64,000 nucleotides of DNA from an uncultured Sphingomonadaceae bacterium (lineage in GTDB: Bacteria; Pseudomonadota; Alphaproteobacteria; Sphingomonadales; Sphingomonadaceae): NCBI GenBank assembly GCA_937995515.1, contig CALKJZ010000014.1:1-64000 (forward strand). The letters run 5' to 3'. This document shows positions 45,136 to 56,893 of this stretch, one piece after another (the stretch's first letter is position 1; the number at the start of each line of letters is the position of its first letter). Made by a program: the position numbers and the translations under genes. The notes beneath the pieces are model-generated. The model ran no database searches. It was not told the DNA's origin and saw only the letters and a list, made by a program, of their open reading frames with translations.

Positions 45136-46548
45136 ATGCCCAACACCCCGGACGACATTCTCGCGATGATGAAGGAGAAGGAGATCGAGTGGGTTGATCT
45201 CCGCTTCACCGACCCGCGCGGCAAGTGGCAGCACCTGACGATGGCGGCGCGCGCCATCAGCCCCGACAATCTGGTCGAGGGCTTCATGTTCGACGGATCG
45301 TCGATCGCCGGCTGGAAGGTGATCAACGAGAGCGACATGATCCTGAAGCCCGATCTCGATGCCGTCTATGTCGACCCCTTCTCGGCGACCCCGATGCTCA
45401 TCCTGTTCTGCGATATCCTCGAGCCGGCAACCGGCGAGGGCTATGGCCGCGATCCGCGCTCGACCGCCAAGCGCGCCGAGGCCTATCTGAAGTCCACCGG
45501 CATCGGCGACACCGTCTATGTCGGCCCGGAGGCGGAGTTCTTCGTGTTCGACGACGTGCGCTTCGGGGTGGGCTATGCAGGCGGCTTCTACCACCTCGAC
45601 GATGTCGAACTGCCCACCAACTCGGGCAAGAGCTATGAGGAGGGCAACCTCGGCCACCGCCCGCGCGCCAAGGGCGGCTACTTCCCCGTGCCCCCGGTCG
45701 ACAGCGCGATGGACATCCGCGGAGAGATGATCTCGACCATGCTCGAGATGGGCCTGCCGTGCGACAAGCACCACCACGAGGTGGCCGCCGCCCAGCACGA
45801 ACTCGGCCTCGAGTTCGGAACGCTGGTGACGACCGCCGACCGGATGCAGATCTACAAATATGTCGTCCAGATGGTGGCGCAGGCCTATGGCAAGACCGCG
45901 ACCTTCATGCCCAAGCCGATCAAGGAGGACAATGGCTCGGGCATGCACACCCACATGTCGGTCTGGAGCCAGGGCAAGCCGCTGTTCGCAGGCGAAGGCT
46001 ATGCCGGGCTTTCGGAGACCGCGCTGTTCTTCATCGGCGGCATCATCAAGCACGCCAAGGCCGTCAACGCCTTCACCAACCCCACCACCAACAGCTACAA
46101 GCGCCTCGTGCCGGGCTTCGAGGCGCCGGTGCTGCTCGCCTATTCGAGCCGGAACCGCTCGGCCTCCTGCCGTATCCCCTATGGCACCGGCGCCAAGTCC
46201 AAGCGGGTGGAGGTGCGCTTCCCGGATGCCACGGCCAACCCCTATCTTGCCTACACGGCGCTGCTGATGGCCGGGCTCGACGGAATCGAGAACCGCATCC
46301 ACCCCGGCCAGCCGATGGACAAGAACCTCTACGACCTGCCGCCGCGCGAGCTGAAGAAGGTGCCGACGGTCGCCGGCTCGCTGCGCGAGGCGCTTTCCGC
46401 GCTCGACAAGGGCCGGGCGGTCTTCACCCGCGGTGGCGTGTTCTCCGACGACCAGATCGATGCCTACATCGAGCTGAAGATGGAGGAAGTGCTGCGCTGG
46501 GAGATGACCCCGGCGCCGGTCGAGTTCGACATGTATTACAGCGTCTGA
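45136..46548 (+). CDS. glnA: Glutamine synthetase, type I
   Basis: A 470-residue GSI-beta enzyme making glutamine from glutamate, ammonia and ATP. Signatures are [47 protein letters not shown], the ATP-binding [36 protein letters not shown] and the adenylylation site NLYDLPPRE (Tyr near 397-399). The ATG at 45136 has GGAAGGCCAGACC upstream. Co-transcribed with glnB behind the sigma-54 promoter. A hairpin follows directly after the stop codon. Confidence 0.98.
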   Translation: MPNTPDDILAMMKEKEIEWVDLRFTDPRGKWQHLTMAARAISPDNLVEGFMFDGSSIAGWKVINESDMILKPDLDAVYVDPFSATPMLILFCDILEPATGEGYGRDPRSTAKRAEAYLKSTGIGDTVYVGPEAEFFVFDDVRFGVGYAGGFYHLDDVELPTNSGKSYEEGNLGHRPRAKGGYFPVPPVDSAMDIRGEMISTMLEMGLPCDKHHHEVAAAQHELGLEFGTLVTTADRMQIYKYVVQMVAQAYGKTATFMPKPIKEDNGSGMHTHMSVWSQGKPLFAGEGYAGLSETALFFIGGIIKHAKAVNAFTNPTTNSYKRLVPGFEAPVLLAYSSRNRSASCRIPYGTGAKSKRVEVRFPDATANPYLAYTALLMAGLDGIENRIHPGQPMDKNLYDLPPRELKKVPTVAGSLREALSALDKGRAVFTRGGVFSDDQIDAYIELKMEEVLRWEMTPAPVEFDMYYSV

Positions 46549-46569
46549 CAGCTGCCGGCCGGGCGGCTG
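46549..46569 (+). terminator. Hairpin directly after glnA
   Basis: CAGCTGCC and GGCGGCTG form an 8-bp stem (one T·G pair) with a 5-base loop starting at the first base after the glnA stop. It is followed by TAAAGC, not a strong T-run, so it is a probable but weak terminator. Confidence 0.55.
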
Positions 46570-47000
46570 TAAAGCCCGCGCGGGCCAGACGGCCGGCGTC
46601 GGCGGCGAAGGGGCCGATCCGCGGGGAGGCAGAGGCAGGCCCATCCATCGCTTGATGGACCTGCCGCTCCTTACGGCCCCGCGGGCGGGTGGAGGAAGGC
46701 CCTGCGCCCGCCCGCTGGCCCTGTCGTCCGCGCCGTCTGCGCCCGGTTGCCGGCCCACCGGCGCCGGCCCATCGGACCATCGTGTCCCCGTCCGTTGGAC
46801 AAAGACGACAGAAATGATGCGCGATGGGTCCGAACCGGAGGCGCGCGGTTGCCGTGCGCTGCGGGCTCGCCTATCCGTGGCAAGGCGGCGTGCAAGTTCC
46901 GGGCCAAGAGCACCCTTGCGGCCTCGTGGATCCGGGACGGGCTTGCGCCTGTGGCATGAGGCCGCCCGGCGCCGGGCGGCGAGGCGAGGGGAGGCGTTGC
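46570..47000 (+). other. Gene-free leader of lptB–rpoN with palindromes
   Basis: The 430 bases between the glnA hairpin and lptB hold no supported gene; track ORFs there lack any recognisable protein pattern. Visible structures are an interrupted inverted repeat around 46633-46663 (GCAGG…CCATC/GATGG…CCTGC) and a perfect 20-bp palindrome GCCGCCCGGCGCCGGGCGGC at 46961-46980, immediately before the GGGGAGG ribosome-binding site of lptB. The lptB–rpoN promoter probably lies here, but I cannot point to it. Confidence 0.5.
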
Positions 47001-47798
47001 GTGGATCGGGTGGCGGAGCTGGAAAAGCCGGTGGCGGCGGCTCCGCCTGGCCGGGCTGCGGCCGCCGATGCCGGCGCCCGCGGGCTTGCCGCCGTCTCGA
47101 TTGGCAAGGCCTATGGCCCAAAGGTGGTCCTTCGCGATGTCTCGCTCTCGGTCAACCGCGGCGAGGTGGTGGGCCTGCTTGGCCCCAATGGCGCTGGCAA
47201 GACCACCTGCTTCTACGCGGTGATGGGCCTCATTCCGGTCGACCAGGGGCGGATCCTGCTTGACGGGATCGACATCACCCGGCTCCCGATGTTCCGCCGG
47301 GCCGCGCTCGGGCTCGGCTATCTGCCGCAGGAGGCCTCGATCTTCCGCGGCCTCACGGTGGCAGAGAACATCCGCGCCGTGCTCGAGGTTTCCGAGCCCG
47401 ATCCCGGGCGGCGGGCCGAGCGCCTCGAGACGCTTCTTTCCGAGTTCCACATCACGCGGCTGCGCGATGCGCCGGCGATGGCGCTCTCGGGCGGGGAGCG
47501 GCGGCGCTGCGAGATCGCCCGCGCGCTTGCGGCCGACCCTTCGATCATGCTGCTCGACGAGCCCTTTGCCGGCATCGACCCGATCTCGATTGCCGACATC
47601 CGCACCCTTGTCTCGCACCTGCGCGACCGCGACATCGGGGTTCTTATCACCGATCACAATGTGCGCGAGACGCTGGAGATCGTGGACCGTGCCTGCATCA
47701 TCTACGACGGCCGCGTGCTGTTCGAGGGAACGCCCGAGGCCCTGGTGAGCGACGAGACCGTTCGCCGGGTCTATCTCGGCGAGGATTTCGCGCTCTGA
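47001..47798 (+). CDS. lptB: LPS export ABC transporter ATP-binding protein
   Basis: The 265-residue cytoplasmic ATPase that powers LptFG extraction of lipopolysaccharide. It has Walker A GPNGAGKTTCFYAVMG, LGYLPQEASIFRGLTVAENI (LptB-specific Q-loop context), signature LSGGERRRCEIARAL, Walker B IMLLDEPFAGIDP and the switch His in ITDHNVRETL. The start is a GTG at 47001 after GGGGAGGCGTTGC; earlier starts in the ORF track encode residues unlike LptB. lptC and lptA, which usually precede it, are not in the window. rpoN follows after 11 bases. Confidence 0.95.
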   Translation: MDRVAELEKPVAAAPPGRAAAADAGARGLAAVSIGKAYGPKVVLRDVSLSVNRGEVVGLLGPNGAGKTTCFYAVMGLIPVDQGRILLDGIDITRLPMFRRAALGLGYLPQEASIFRGLTVAENIRAVLEVSEPDPGRRAERLETLLSEFHITRLRDAPAMALSGGERRRCEIARALAADPSIMLLDEPFAGIDPISIADIRTLVSHLRDRDIGVLITDHNVRETLEIVDRACIIYDGRVLFEGTPEALVSDETVRRVYLGEDFAL

Positions 47799-47809
47799 GC
47801 GGCAGCGCC

Positions 47810-49291
47810 ATGGGGGTGGGGCCGCGCCTCGACCTGAGAACGACGACCTCGCTCGTCGTCTCGCAGCAGCTGCAGACCGCGATCCGGCTGCTCACGCTCA
47901 CCAATCTCGAGCTCGAGGCCGAGATCCACGCCGAGCTGGAGCGCAACCCGCTGCTCGAGCTGGCCGACGAGGAAGGCGCCGGCGCGCCCACGCCAGAGGC
48001 GGCGGCATCCGCGCAGTCCGACGATGCCCTGCACACGCTGGACCGGGACCTTGGGCCCGACGGGGCAGCGCTCGGCGCGGGCGACGAGGATGTGGACTAT
48101 CTCGAGGAGCGGTTCCACCACGACAGCGCGGCCGACACCGGGCGCCCGGGCGAGACCGGCGAGGCGCCCGCGATCGAGGCGCTGGGCAGCGAGGCCCCCG
48201 GGCTTGTCGAGGTGCTCGAGGCGCAGGCCGGAGCCGCGCTTTCCGGCACGGATCTTGCCATCGCCCGCCACCTCATCGGCCTGCTCGACGAGGCGGGCTA
48301 TCTGACCGAGCCGCTCGAGGAGGTGGCCGCCCGGCTCGGCATCGCCCTCGAGCACGCCGAACGGGTGCTCGGCGTGATCCAGACCTTCGAGCCGACCGGG
48401 GTGGGGGCGCGCAGCCTTGCCGAATGCCTGGCCATCCAGGCGCGCGAGGCCGACCGCTACGACCCGTGCATGCAGGCCCTCATTGCGAACCTCGATCTCG
48501 TCGCGCGGGGCGATCTCGCGCGCCTGCGGCGGGTCTGCGAGGTCGACGAGGAGGACCTGCGCGACATGCTGGCGGAGCTGCGGGGCTACAATCCCAAGCC
48601 CGGCCTCGTCCATGGCAGCGGCCGGGTGCAGCCGGTGGTGCCCGACGTGCTGGTGCGCCGCGGCCGGCACGGCCTCGTGGTGGAGCTCAACACCGCCACC
48701 CTGCCGCGGCTCATCGTCAACCGCCGCTACCAGGCCGAGCTTTCGGCCCACGCCGGCCGCGGCAACGGGCGGCAGCGGAGCGAGCGGCAGTTCCTCGACC
48801 GGTGTGTCAGCCAGGCGCAGTGGCTGGTGAGGGCGCTCGACCAGCGCGCCAGCACCATCCTCAAGGTTGCAACCGAAATCGTGCGCGAGCAGGAAGGCTT
48901 CTTCGAGCATGGCGTCAGCCACCTGAGGCCGCTCACCATGCGCGCCATCGCCGAATCGGTCCAGATGCACGAATCGACCGTGAGCCGGGTGGTGGCGAAC
49001 AAGTCTCTCGCCTGCGACCGCGGGATCTTCGACATGCGGACCTTCTTCACCCACGCCATCCACGCAAGCCATGGCGGCGAGGATGCCTCGGCGGTCACCG
49101 TGCGGGCGCGGGTGAAGGCGCTGATCGATGCCGAGGATCCGCTCAAGCCCCTGTCGGATGACCAGCTGGTGCAGCTGCTGCAGGCCGAGGGGCACGACAT
49201 CGCCCGCCGCACGGTCGCCAAATATCGCGAGATTCTCAACATCCCCTCGAGCTTCGACCGGCGCCGGCGGGCGCGCGTGCACGCGGCCTGA
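47810..49291 (+). CDS. rpoN: RNA polymerase sigma-54 factor
   Basis: A 493-residue alternative sigma factor for nitrogen and other regulons, recognising -24/-12 promoters. Region I is glutamine/leucine-rich (LVVSQQLQTAIRLLTLTNLELEAEI), an acidic region II follows, then the core-binding domain, the helix-turn-helix (MRAIAESVQMHESTVSRVV) and the RpoN box ARRTVAKYRE near residue 461-470. ATG 47810 gives MGVGPRLDLRTTTSLVVSQQ, a normal N-terminus. The lptB–rpoN order is conserved in proteobacteria. A consensus target promoter lies 3.2 kb upstream, at glnB. Confidence 0.97.
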   Translation: MGVGPRLDLRTTTSLVVSQQLQTAIRLLTLTNLELEAEIHAELERNPLLELADEEGAGAPTPEAAASAQSDDALHTLDRDLGPDGAALGAGDEDVDYLEERFHHDSAADTGRPGETGEAPAIEALGSEAPGLVEVLEAQAGAALSGTDLAIARHLIGLLDEAGYLTEPLEEVAARLGIALEHAERVLGVIQTFEPTGVGARSLAECLAIQAREADRYDPCMQALIANLDLVARGDLARLRRVCEVDEEDLRDMLAELRGYNPKPGLVHGSGRVQPVVPDVLVRRGRHGLVVELNTATLPRLIVNRRYQAELSAHAGRGNGRQRSERQFLDRCVSQAQWLVRALDQRASTILKVATEIVREQEGFFEHGVSHLRPLTMRAIAESVQMHESTVSRVVANKSLACDRGIFDMRTFFTHAIHASHGGEDASAVTVRARVKALIDAEDPLKPLSDDQLVQLLQAEGHDIARRTVAKYREILNIPSSFDRRRRARVHAA

Positions 49292-49362
49292 GGCCCGGGC
49301 GCCTTCCCGCGGGCGGCCTTCCCCCTCTCGCCTTTGCCGCACGAGCCGGCTAACCGGCGGCG

Positions 49363-52158
49363 ATGGCCCGCACGCCGCACCTCACGCTTGTCGACGGCTC
49401 CGGCTTCATCTTCCGCGCCTACCACCGCCTCCCGCCGCTGACCGACCCGCAGGGCACCCCCGTGGGCGCGGTGTTCGGCTTCACTGCGATGCTCTGGAAC
49501 CTGATCGAGGCTGCCCGGAACTCGCCCGAGGCGGACTATCTCGCCGTTGTTCTCGATGCGGGCAAGGAGAGTTTCCGCAACGCCCTCTATCCGGCCTACA
49601 AGGCCAACCGGCCCGACCCGCCGGAGGATCTGGTGCCGCAGTTTCCGCTCATCCGCGACGCGGTCGCCGCCTTCGAGGTCACCGCGATCGAGCGCGAGAT
49701 GTTTGAGGCCGATGACCTGATTGCGTCCTATGCCGAGGCGGCGCTGGCGCGCGGCTGGACGGTGACCATTGTCTCCTCCGACAAGGACCTGATGCAGCTG
49801 GTGCGGCCCGGCCTCACCCTTCTCGACACGATGCAGAACCGGCGGTTCGACGAGCGGGAGGTCGAAGCGAAGTGGGGCGTGCCGCCGGCGCGGCTCGCCG
49901 AGGTCTTGGCGCTGATGGGCGACAGTGTCGACAATGTGCCGGGCGTGCCGGGCGTGGGCCCCAAGACGGCGGCAAGGCTGGTCCTCGCGCATGGCGACGT
50001 GGAAGGCGTGCTGGCTGCGGCACCACAGGTAAAGCAGCCGAAACTGCGCGAGAACCTCCTTGCCCATGCCGATGCCGTGCGGCTTTCGCGAAAGCTTGTG
50101 GAGCTCCGGCGCGACGTGCCCCTCGACCCGCCGCTCGAGGCGCTGAAGCTCGACGAGGCCCATGTGCCGGCGAGCCTGCCGCCCTTTCTCGCGCGGCACG
50201 GGTTCCGCTCGCTCCTGGGGCGGCTGGGCGAGGCGGGCCGTGCGGCTGCTGCCACCATCCGCAAGCCGCCGGAGGCTGCGGCCGCGCCCGACGACCCGCC
50301 GATCGACCCTTCGGCCTACGAGACGGTGACGACACTCGAGCGGCTGGAATGGTGGCTGGCCGAGGCGGTGCGGCTGGGGGTGGTTGCCTTCGACACCGAG
50401 ACGACGAGCCTCGATGCGATGCAGGCCGGGCTCGTCGGCTTCAGCCTCGCCATCGCCCCGGGGCGGGCCTGCTATGTGCCGCTCGGCCACCAGCGCGGCG
50501 AAGGGCTCCTCGCCCAGCGGGTCGAGCAGCTTGCCCCCGGGGTCGTGCTGCCGCGGCTGCGGGCGCTGCTCGAGCATCCGGCGACCCTCAAGGTGGGGCA
50601 GAACCTCAAATATGATCTTGTCGTCATGCGCCGCCACGGCATCGACATCCGCCCGTTCGACGACACGATGCTCCTGTCCTACGCGCTCGGCGGCGGGCTG
50701 CACGGCCACGGCATGGACGAGCTTTCGCAGCGCCATCTGAACCACCGGCCGATCGGCTATTCCGAGGTGGCCGGCAGGGGGCGCCAGCAGGTTTCGTTTG
50801 CCGAGGTGCCGCTGGACCGCGCGACCGCCTATGCGGCCGAGGATGCCGATGTGACGCTGCGCCTTCATGCCCGGCTGAGGCCGAGGCTGTGGCGCGAGCG
50901 GGTGACGCGGCCCTATGAATGGTGCGACCGGCCGCTGGTGCCGGTGCTGGCCGCGATGGAAATGGCCGGCGTGAAGGTCGACAGGGCGACGCTTTCGGCC
51001 CTCTCGGCGGAGTTTGGCGACGAGATGGCCCGCCTCGAGGCCGAGATCCACGCGCTGGCCGGGCGGCCGTTCAGCATCGGCAGCCCGAAGCAGCTGGGCG
51101 AGATCCTGTTTGAGGAGCTGAGCCTGCCCACGGGGAAGCGGGGCAAGTCCGGCCAGTATTCCACCGACGTGGCCGAGCTCGAACGGCTGGCAGCGCTCGA
51201 GGCAGGGCCCGGCCCGAAGATTGCCGCCCGGGTGCTCGAGTGGCGGGAGGTTTCGAAGCTGCGCTCCACCTACACCGAGGCACTGCAGGCGCAGATCAAC
51301 CCCGAGACGGGCCGGGTCCACACCAGCTTCTCGATGGCGGTCGCCTCCACCGGCCGGCTGGCCTCCACCGACCCCAACCTGCAGAACATTCCGATCCGCA
51401 CGGCCATCGGGCGGCGGATCCGCGACGCCTTCGTCGCCGAGCCGGGCCATGTGCTGCTGGCGGCCGACTACAACCAGATCGAGCTGCGGCTCCTGGCACA
51501 CATGGCCGACGTGCCCGAGCTGAAGCAGGCCTATGCCGCAAACGCCGACATTCACGCGCTCACCGCGCGCCAGCTGTTCGGGCTCGGCCCCGAGGATCCG
51601 GTGAGCCGCGAGCAGCGCGGGCAGGCCAAGACGGTCAACTTCTCGATCATCTACGGGGTCTCGGCCTTCGGCCTCGCGCAGCGGCTGGGCATTTCGCGCG
51701 CCGAGGCGCAGCGCTTCATCGACCTTTATTTCGAGCGCTTCCACGGCATCCGGGCCTATATGGCGCAGACGGTCGAGGCGGTGCGGCGCGACGGGTTCGT
51801 CACCACCCTTTTCGGCCGCCGCGTGCATGTGCCGGCCATTGCATCGAGGAACCAGTCCGAGCGCCAGGGTGCCGAGCGGCAGGCCATCAACGCCCCCATC
51901 CAGGGGACGGCGGCCGACATCATCAAGCGGGCGATGGTCCGGATGCCGGGCGCGCTCGCTGAAGCGGGCCTTGCGGGCACGCGGATGCTCCTGCAGGTGC
52001 ACGACGAGCTGGTGTTCGAGGCGCCCGAGGCCGAGGCCGAGGCTGCAGTTGCGATCATCACCGGCGTGATGGAAGGTGCCGCGGCGCCGGCGCTTGCGCT
52101 GTCCGTGCCGCTCGGCGTGGACGTGGGCGTGGGCCCGAACTGGGGCATGGCGCATTGA
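49363..52158 (+). CDS. polA: DNA polymerase I
   Basis: A 931-residue repair and Okazaki-fragment polymerase with all three domains. The 5'-3' nuclease (1-290) has LVDGSGFIFRAYHRL, MFEADDLIASY and the H3TH GVPGVGPKTAARL; the 3'-5' exonuclease (310-500) keeps FDTETTSLD, GQNLKYDLVVM and YAAEDADVTL; the polymerase (550-931) has DYNQIELRLLAHM, RGQAKTVNFSIIYG and LQVHDELVFE. Acidic residues of the proofreading site appear present, so proofreading is likely active. ATG 49363 precedes the first strand directly. Confidence 0.98.
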   Translation: MARTPHLTLVDGSGFIFRAYHRLPPLTDPQGTPVGAVFGFTAMLWNLIEAARNSPEADYLAVVLDAGKESFRNALYPAYKANRPDPPEDLVPQFPLIRDAVAAFEVTAIEREMFEADDLIASYAEAALARGWTVTIVSSDKDLMQLVRPGLTLLDTMQNRRFDEREVEAKWGVPPARLAEVLALMGDSVDNVPGVPGVGPKTAARLVLAHGDVEGVLAAAPQVKQPKLRENLLAHADAVRLSRKLVELRRDVPLDPPLEALKLDEAHVPASLPPFLARHGFRSLLGRLGEAGRAAAATIRKPPEAAAAPDDPPIDPSAYETVTTLERLEWWLAEAVRLGVVAFDTETTSLDAMQAGLVGFSLAIAPGRACYVPLGHQRGEGLLAQRVEQLAPGVVLPRLRALLEHPATLKVGQNLKYDLVVMRRHGIDIRPFDDTMLLSYALGGGLHGHGMDELSQRHLNHRPIGYSEVAGRGRQQVSFAEVPLDRATAYAAEDADVTLRLHARLRPRLWRERVTRPYEWCDRPLVPVLAAMEMAGVKVDRATLSALSAEFGDEMARLEAEIHALAGRPFSIGSPKQLGEILFEELSLPTGKRGKSGQYSTDVAELERLAALEAGPGPKIAARVLEWREVSKLRSTYTEALQAQINPETGRVHTSFSMAVASTGRLASTDPNLQNIPIRTAIGRRIRDAFVAEPGHVLLAADYNQIELRLLAHMADVPELKQAYAANADIHALTARQLFGLGPEDPVSREQRGQAKTVNFSIIYGVSAFGLAQRLGISRAEAQRFIDLYFERFHGIRAYMAQTVEAVRRDGFVTTLFGRRVHVPAIASRNQSERQGAERQAINAPIQGTAADIIKRAMVRMPGALAEAGLAGTRMLLQVHDELVFEAPEAEAEAAVAIITGVMEGAAAPALALSVPLGVDVGVGPNWGMAH

Positions 52159-52207
52159 GCATGACGAGGAGGCGGTCCATGGCGGCGCGCCGGAAGGGGG
52201 GACAGGA

Positions 52208-52924
52208 ATGGACGAGATGACGCGCCGGGCCCTTGGCCTTGCAGCTGCGGCCCTTCTCGCGGGCTGCGCCACACCGGCCCCACCGGAGCCGCCCGCCCGC
52301 GTGCCGGACCTGCGCAGCGAGGTGGTGGTCGACCGGCCGGACCGCAGCTTCATCTGCCCCTCCGGCGCGCTTGCCGAGGTGCGGATCAATGCGGTCGCCG
52401 GCATGGCGGCCGTCACCTACATGGGCGAGACCACGACCATGGCCCAGCAGATCGGCCGGGGCTTTCCCACCTATGTTGCGGGCGAATCGACGCTGGTGCT
52501 CGAGCCGACGCGCGCGGTGCTCCGGCGCGGCCGCAGCCGGGTCCTTGCCTGCCCGGCGCGGCCGGAGGCGCCCGAGCATGGCGTACTGTGGGGCACGCTG
52601 TCGAAGCTCGACCGCTCGGCGCTGGTGCCGGGAAGCCGGGCGCGGGTGCTCATCGTCGATGTGTCGCGCGCGGATGCGCCCGCCATCGAGGTGGCCCGCA
52701 CGCAGATCGTCACCGAGGGCAACCAGGTGCCGTTGCACGTCCTCATCCGCTACGACCCATCGCGCATCCTGCCGGGCATGCGCTACGGGCTTTCGGCGCG
52801 CATCGAGGATCCGCGCGGCCAGCTCCGCTACATCACCGACACCTTCGTCCCGCTGTTCGAGACGGCCGGTGCTCCGCAGCCGCCGGTTGACCTGATGCTG
52901 GTGAACGCGCCCGCGAGCCCGTGA
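52208..52924 (+). CDS. Lipoprotein with MliC-like and YbaY-like domains
   Basis: A 238-residue outer-membrane lipoprotein candidate, lipobox LAAAALLAGC at about residues 11-20. The first half (FICPSGALAEVRINAVAGM … LEPTRAVLRRGRSRVLACP) resembles MliC, a membrane-bound inhibitor of C-type lysozyme, with its characteristic pair of cysteines; the second half (LWGTLSKLDRSALVPGSRARVLIVDVSR, YDPSRILPGMRYGLSARIED, YITDTFVP; quoted in parts) is the YbaY/PF09619 barrel. ATG 52208 has GGGACAGGA upstream. It overlaps truB by four bases. The role may be cell-envelope protection; the fold assignments are by motif memory. Confidence 0.78.
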   Translation: MDEMTRRALGLAAAALLAGCATPAPPEPPARVPDLRSEVVVDRPDRSFICPSGALAEVRINAVAGMAAVTYMGETTTMAQQIGRGFPTYVAGESTLVLEPTRAVLRRGRSRVLACPARPEAPEHGVLWGTLSKLDRSALVPGSRARVLIVDVSRADAPAIEVARTQIVTEGNQVPLHVLIRYDPSRILPGMRYGLSARIEDPRGQLRYITDTFVPLFETAGAPQPPVDLMLVNAPASP

Positions 52925-53814
52925 CGGGCCTGCACGGCTGGATGGTGATCGACAAGGCCGAGGGCCCGACCTCGGCTGCCGTGGTCGGCCGGCTGCGGCA
53001 TGCCCTGCGCGCAGCGGGCCACGGGCGCGTGAAGATCGGCCATGGTGGAACGCTCGATCCGCTTGCCACCGGCGTGCTGCCGGTGGCGCTGGGCGAGGCG
53101 ACCAAGCTTGCAGGCCTGCTGCTGAACGGCTCCAAGGCCTATCGGGTGGTGGTGGCCTTCGGCGCTGCGACCGCAACCGACGATGCCGAGGGGCCGGTGG
53201 TGGCGCAAAGCGACGTGCGGCCGGGGGAGGATGCCATCCGCGCCGTGCTGCCCCGCTTTGCCGGCCGCATCCGCCAGCGGCCGCCAGCCTATTCGGCGCT
53301 GAAGGTGGACGGCCGGCGCGCACATGCGCGGGCACGCGCCGGCGAGCAGCTGGAGCTGGCCGAGCGGGAGGTGACCATCCACGCGCTGGAGCTTGTTGCC
53401 TGCGACGCCGAAACGGCAACGCTCTCGGTGCGCTGCTCGAAGGGCACCTATGTGCGCAGCCTCGCCCGCGACCTCGCGCTGGCGCTGGGCACGGTGGGCC
53501 ATGTGCGCGCGCTGCGGCGCACCGCCGCCGGGCCCTTTTCGCTCGCCGATGCCCGGCCACTGGACAAATGGCTCGAACTCGTGCACAGGCGCGCTGCTGA
53601 ACAGGCCCTGTTGCCGCTGACGGCGGGACTGGACGACATCCCGGTCCTCTCCGTCGATACCCGGCAGGCCCTGGCCCTGAGACGGGGCCAGAGCCTCAAG
53701 GGGCTCCGTTTGGACTCCGGACTGTATTTCGCGACGCTCGGGCCTGTTCCGGTCGCGCTGGTCCGGGTTGCCGCCGGTGAGGCGGTTGTCCTTCGGGGTT
53801 TCAATCTGGATTGA
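52921..53814 (+). CDS. truB: tRNA pseudouridine-55 synthase
   Basis: A 297-residue enzyme making the universal pseudouridine in the T-loop of tRNAs. Motifs: [20 protein letters not shown], the catalytic Asp in [23 protein letters not shown] (quoted in part, [14 protein letters not shown]), [31 protein letters not shown] and [15 protein letters not shown]. The start is a GTG overlapping the lipoprotein stop (GTGA). truB–rpsO–pnp is a conserved proteobacterial order. Confidence 0.96.
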   Translation: MTGLHGWMVIDKAEGPTSAAVVGRLRHALRAAGHGRVKIGHGGTLDPLATGVLPVALGEATKLAGLLLNGSKAYRVVVAFGAATATDDAEGPVVAQSDVRPGEDAIRAVLPRFAGRIRQRPPAYSALKVDGRRAHARARAGEQLELAEREVTIHALELVACDAETATLSVRCSKGTYVRSLARDLALALGTVGHVRALRRTAAGPFSLADARPLDKWLELVHRRAAEQALLPLTAGLDDIPVLSVDTRQALALRRGQSLKGLRLDSGLYFATLGPVPVALVRVAAGEAVVLRGFNLD

Positions 53815-53824
53815 GGAGATGACG

Positions 53825-54094
53825 ATGTCGATCACCGCCGAGCGCAAGACCGCGCTCATCAGCGAGCATGCCCGTGATCCGAAGGACACCGGGAGCCCCG
53901 AGGTGCAGGTCGCGATCCTGACCGAACGCATCAACAACCTGACCGAGCATTTCAAGATCCACGCCAAGGACAACCATTCCCGGCGCGGGCTCATCATGCT
54001 CGTCAACAAGCGCCGCGCGCTGCTCGATTATCTGAAGTCCCGCGACGAGGCGCGCTACCAGGCCCTCATCGCCAAGCTCGGCCTGCGCAAATAG
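53825..54094 (+). CDS. rpsO: 30S ribosomal protein S15
   Basis: An 89-residue primary 16S-binding protein, with [25 protein letters not shown] and [14 protein letters not shown] as family blocks. Start ATG 53825 follows GAGGAG with 7-base spacing; an ATG two codons upstream overlaps that site. It lies 10 bases after truB and is followed by a strong hairpin before pnp. Confidence 0.98.
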   Translation: MSITAERKTALISEHARDPKDTGSPEVQVAILTERINNLTEHFKIHAKDNHSRRGLIMLVNKRRALLDYLKSRDEARYQALIAKLGLRK

Positions 54095-54104
54095 GCCCAC
54101 TCGC

Positions 54105-54129
54105 GAACGGCCCCGTTTCGGGGCCGTTC
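54105..54129 (+). terminator. Hairpin between rpsO and pnp
   Basis: GAACGGCCCCG and CGGGGCCGTTC form a perfect 11-bp stem with a TTT loop, 11 bases after rpsO. It resembles the rpsO terminator/pnp leader hairpin of other bacteria; T-richness after it is limited (CCGTCATCT), so read-through into pnp is expected. Confidence 0.75.
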
Positions 54130-54222
54130 CGTCATCTGCCGCCGAGCAGCGTTGGCGCCGGCGGCCCTGCAAACCGCCTCTGGCATGTCGGTCAGGGGCA
54201 TGGACATGAAAGCCACTGACAC

Positions 54223-56475
<2,253 letters not shown>

Positions 56476-56572
56476 CAGCCGCCCGCGCGCCCGGGCTGGC
56501 GTTCAGCCGGCTGCAGGAATGGCCGCGGCCAGATGGGTTGCATGGCGCAGACGGGCAGCGCATCCGGGGCGG

Positions 56573-56893
56573 GTGGTGGTCTTCAAGGTCTTTCGCGCGG
56601 CCGAGTGGGCGGCGTTTGCGGCAAGCGGCGTCTTTGCCGGCTCTGCTGACGACCGGCGCGACGGCTTCATCCATCTGTCGACCCGCGAGCAGCTCGCTGG
56701 CACGCTCGCGCGCCACTTCTCCGGCGAGACGGGGCTGGTGGTTGCCGAGCTTCGCATCGAGGCGGACCCGGCGCTGCGGTGGGAGGTCTCGCGCGGTGGG
56801 GCGCGCTTTCCGCACCTCTACCGGGCGCTCGCCATCTCCGACATCGCGCGGATCGTGCCGCTTTCGGGAAGTGCCGACACGCCGGCCAGCTGA
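56573..56893 (+). CDS. DUF952 family protein
   Basis: A 106-residue cytoplasmic protein of the DUF952 family, function unknown (some members resemble ADP-ribosyltransferase-like folds). Characteristic blocks are FKVFRAAEWAAFAASGVFAGSADDRRDGFIHLST (quoted blocks: VFKVFRAAEW and DRRDGFIHLST), LARHFSGETGLVV and EVSRGGARFPHLYRAL. The start is taken as GTG 56573, immediately before the family's first strand; ATG 56519 would add 18 basic residues without family support. Its 3' end overlaps the convergent beta-helix gene by 76 bases. Confidence 0.82.
   Translation: MVVFKVFRAAEWAAFAASGVFAGSADDRRDGFIHLSTREQLAGTLARHFSGETGLVVAELRIEADPALRWEVSRGGARFPHLYRALAISDIARIVPLSGSADTPAS

Noticed and set aside
46652-47263. 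Plus-strand ORF between glnA and lptB as a small gene
   Set aside because: Its composition is shadow-like (Arg/Pro/Gly-rich), it overlaps the lptB start in another frame, and no motif is recognisable.
48727-52416. 1229-codon minus-strand ORF over polA and rpoN
   Set aside because: It is antisense to two unmistakable genes and is rich in His/Arg/Gly/Ala typical of shadow frames in high-GC DNA.
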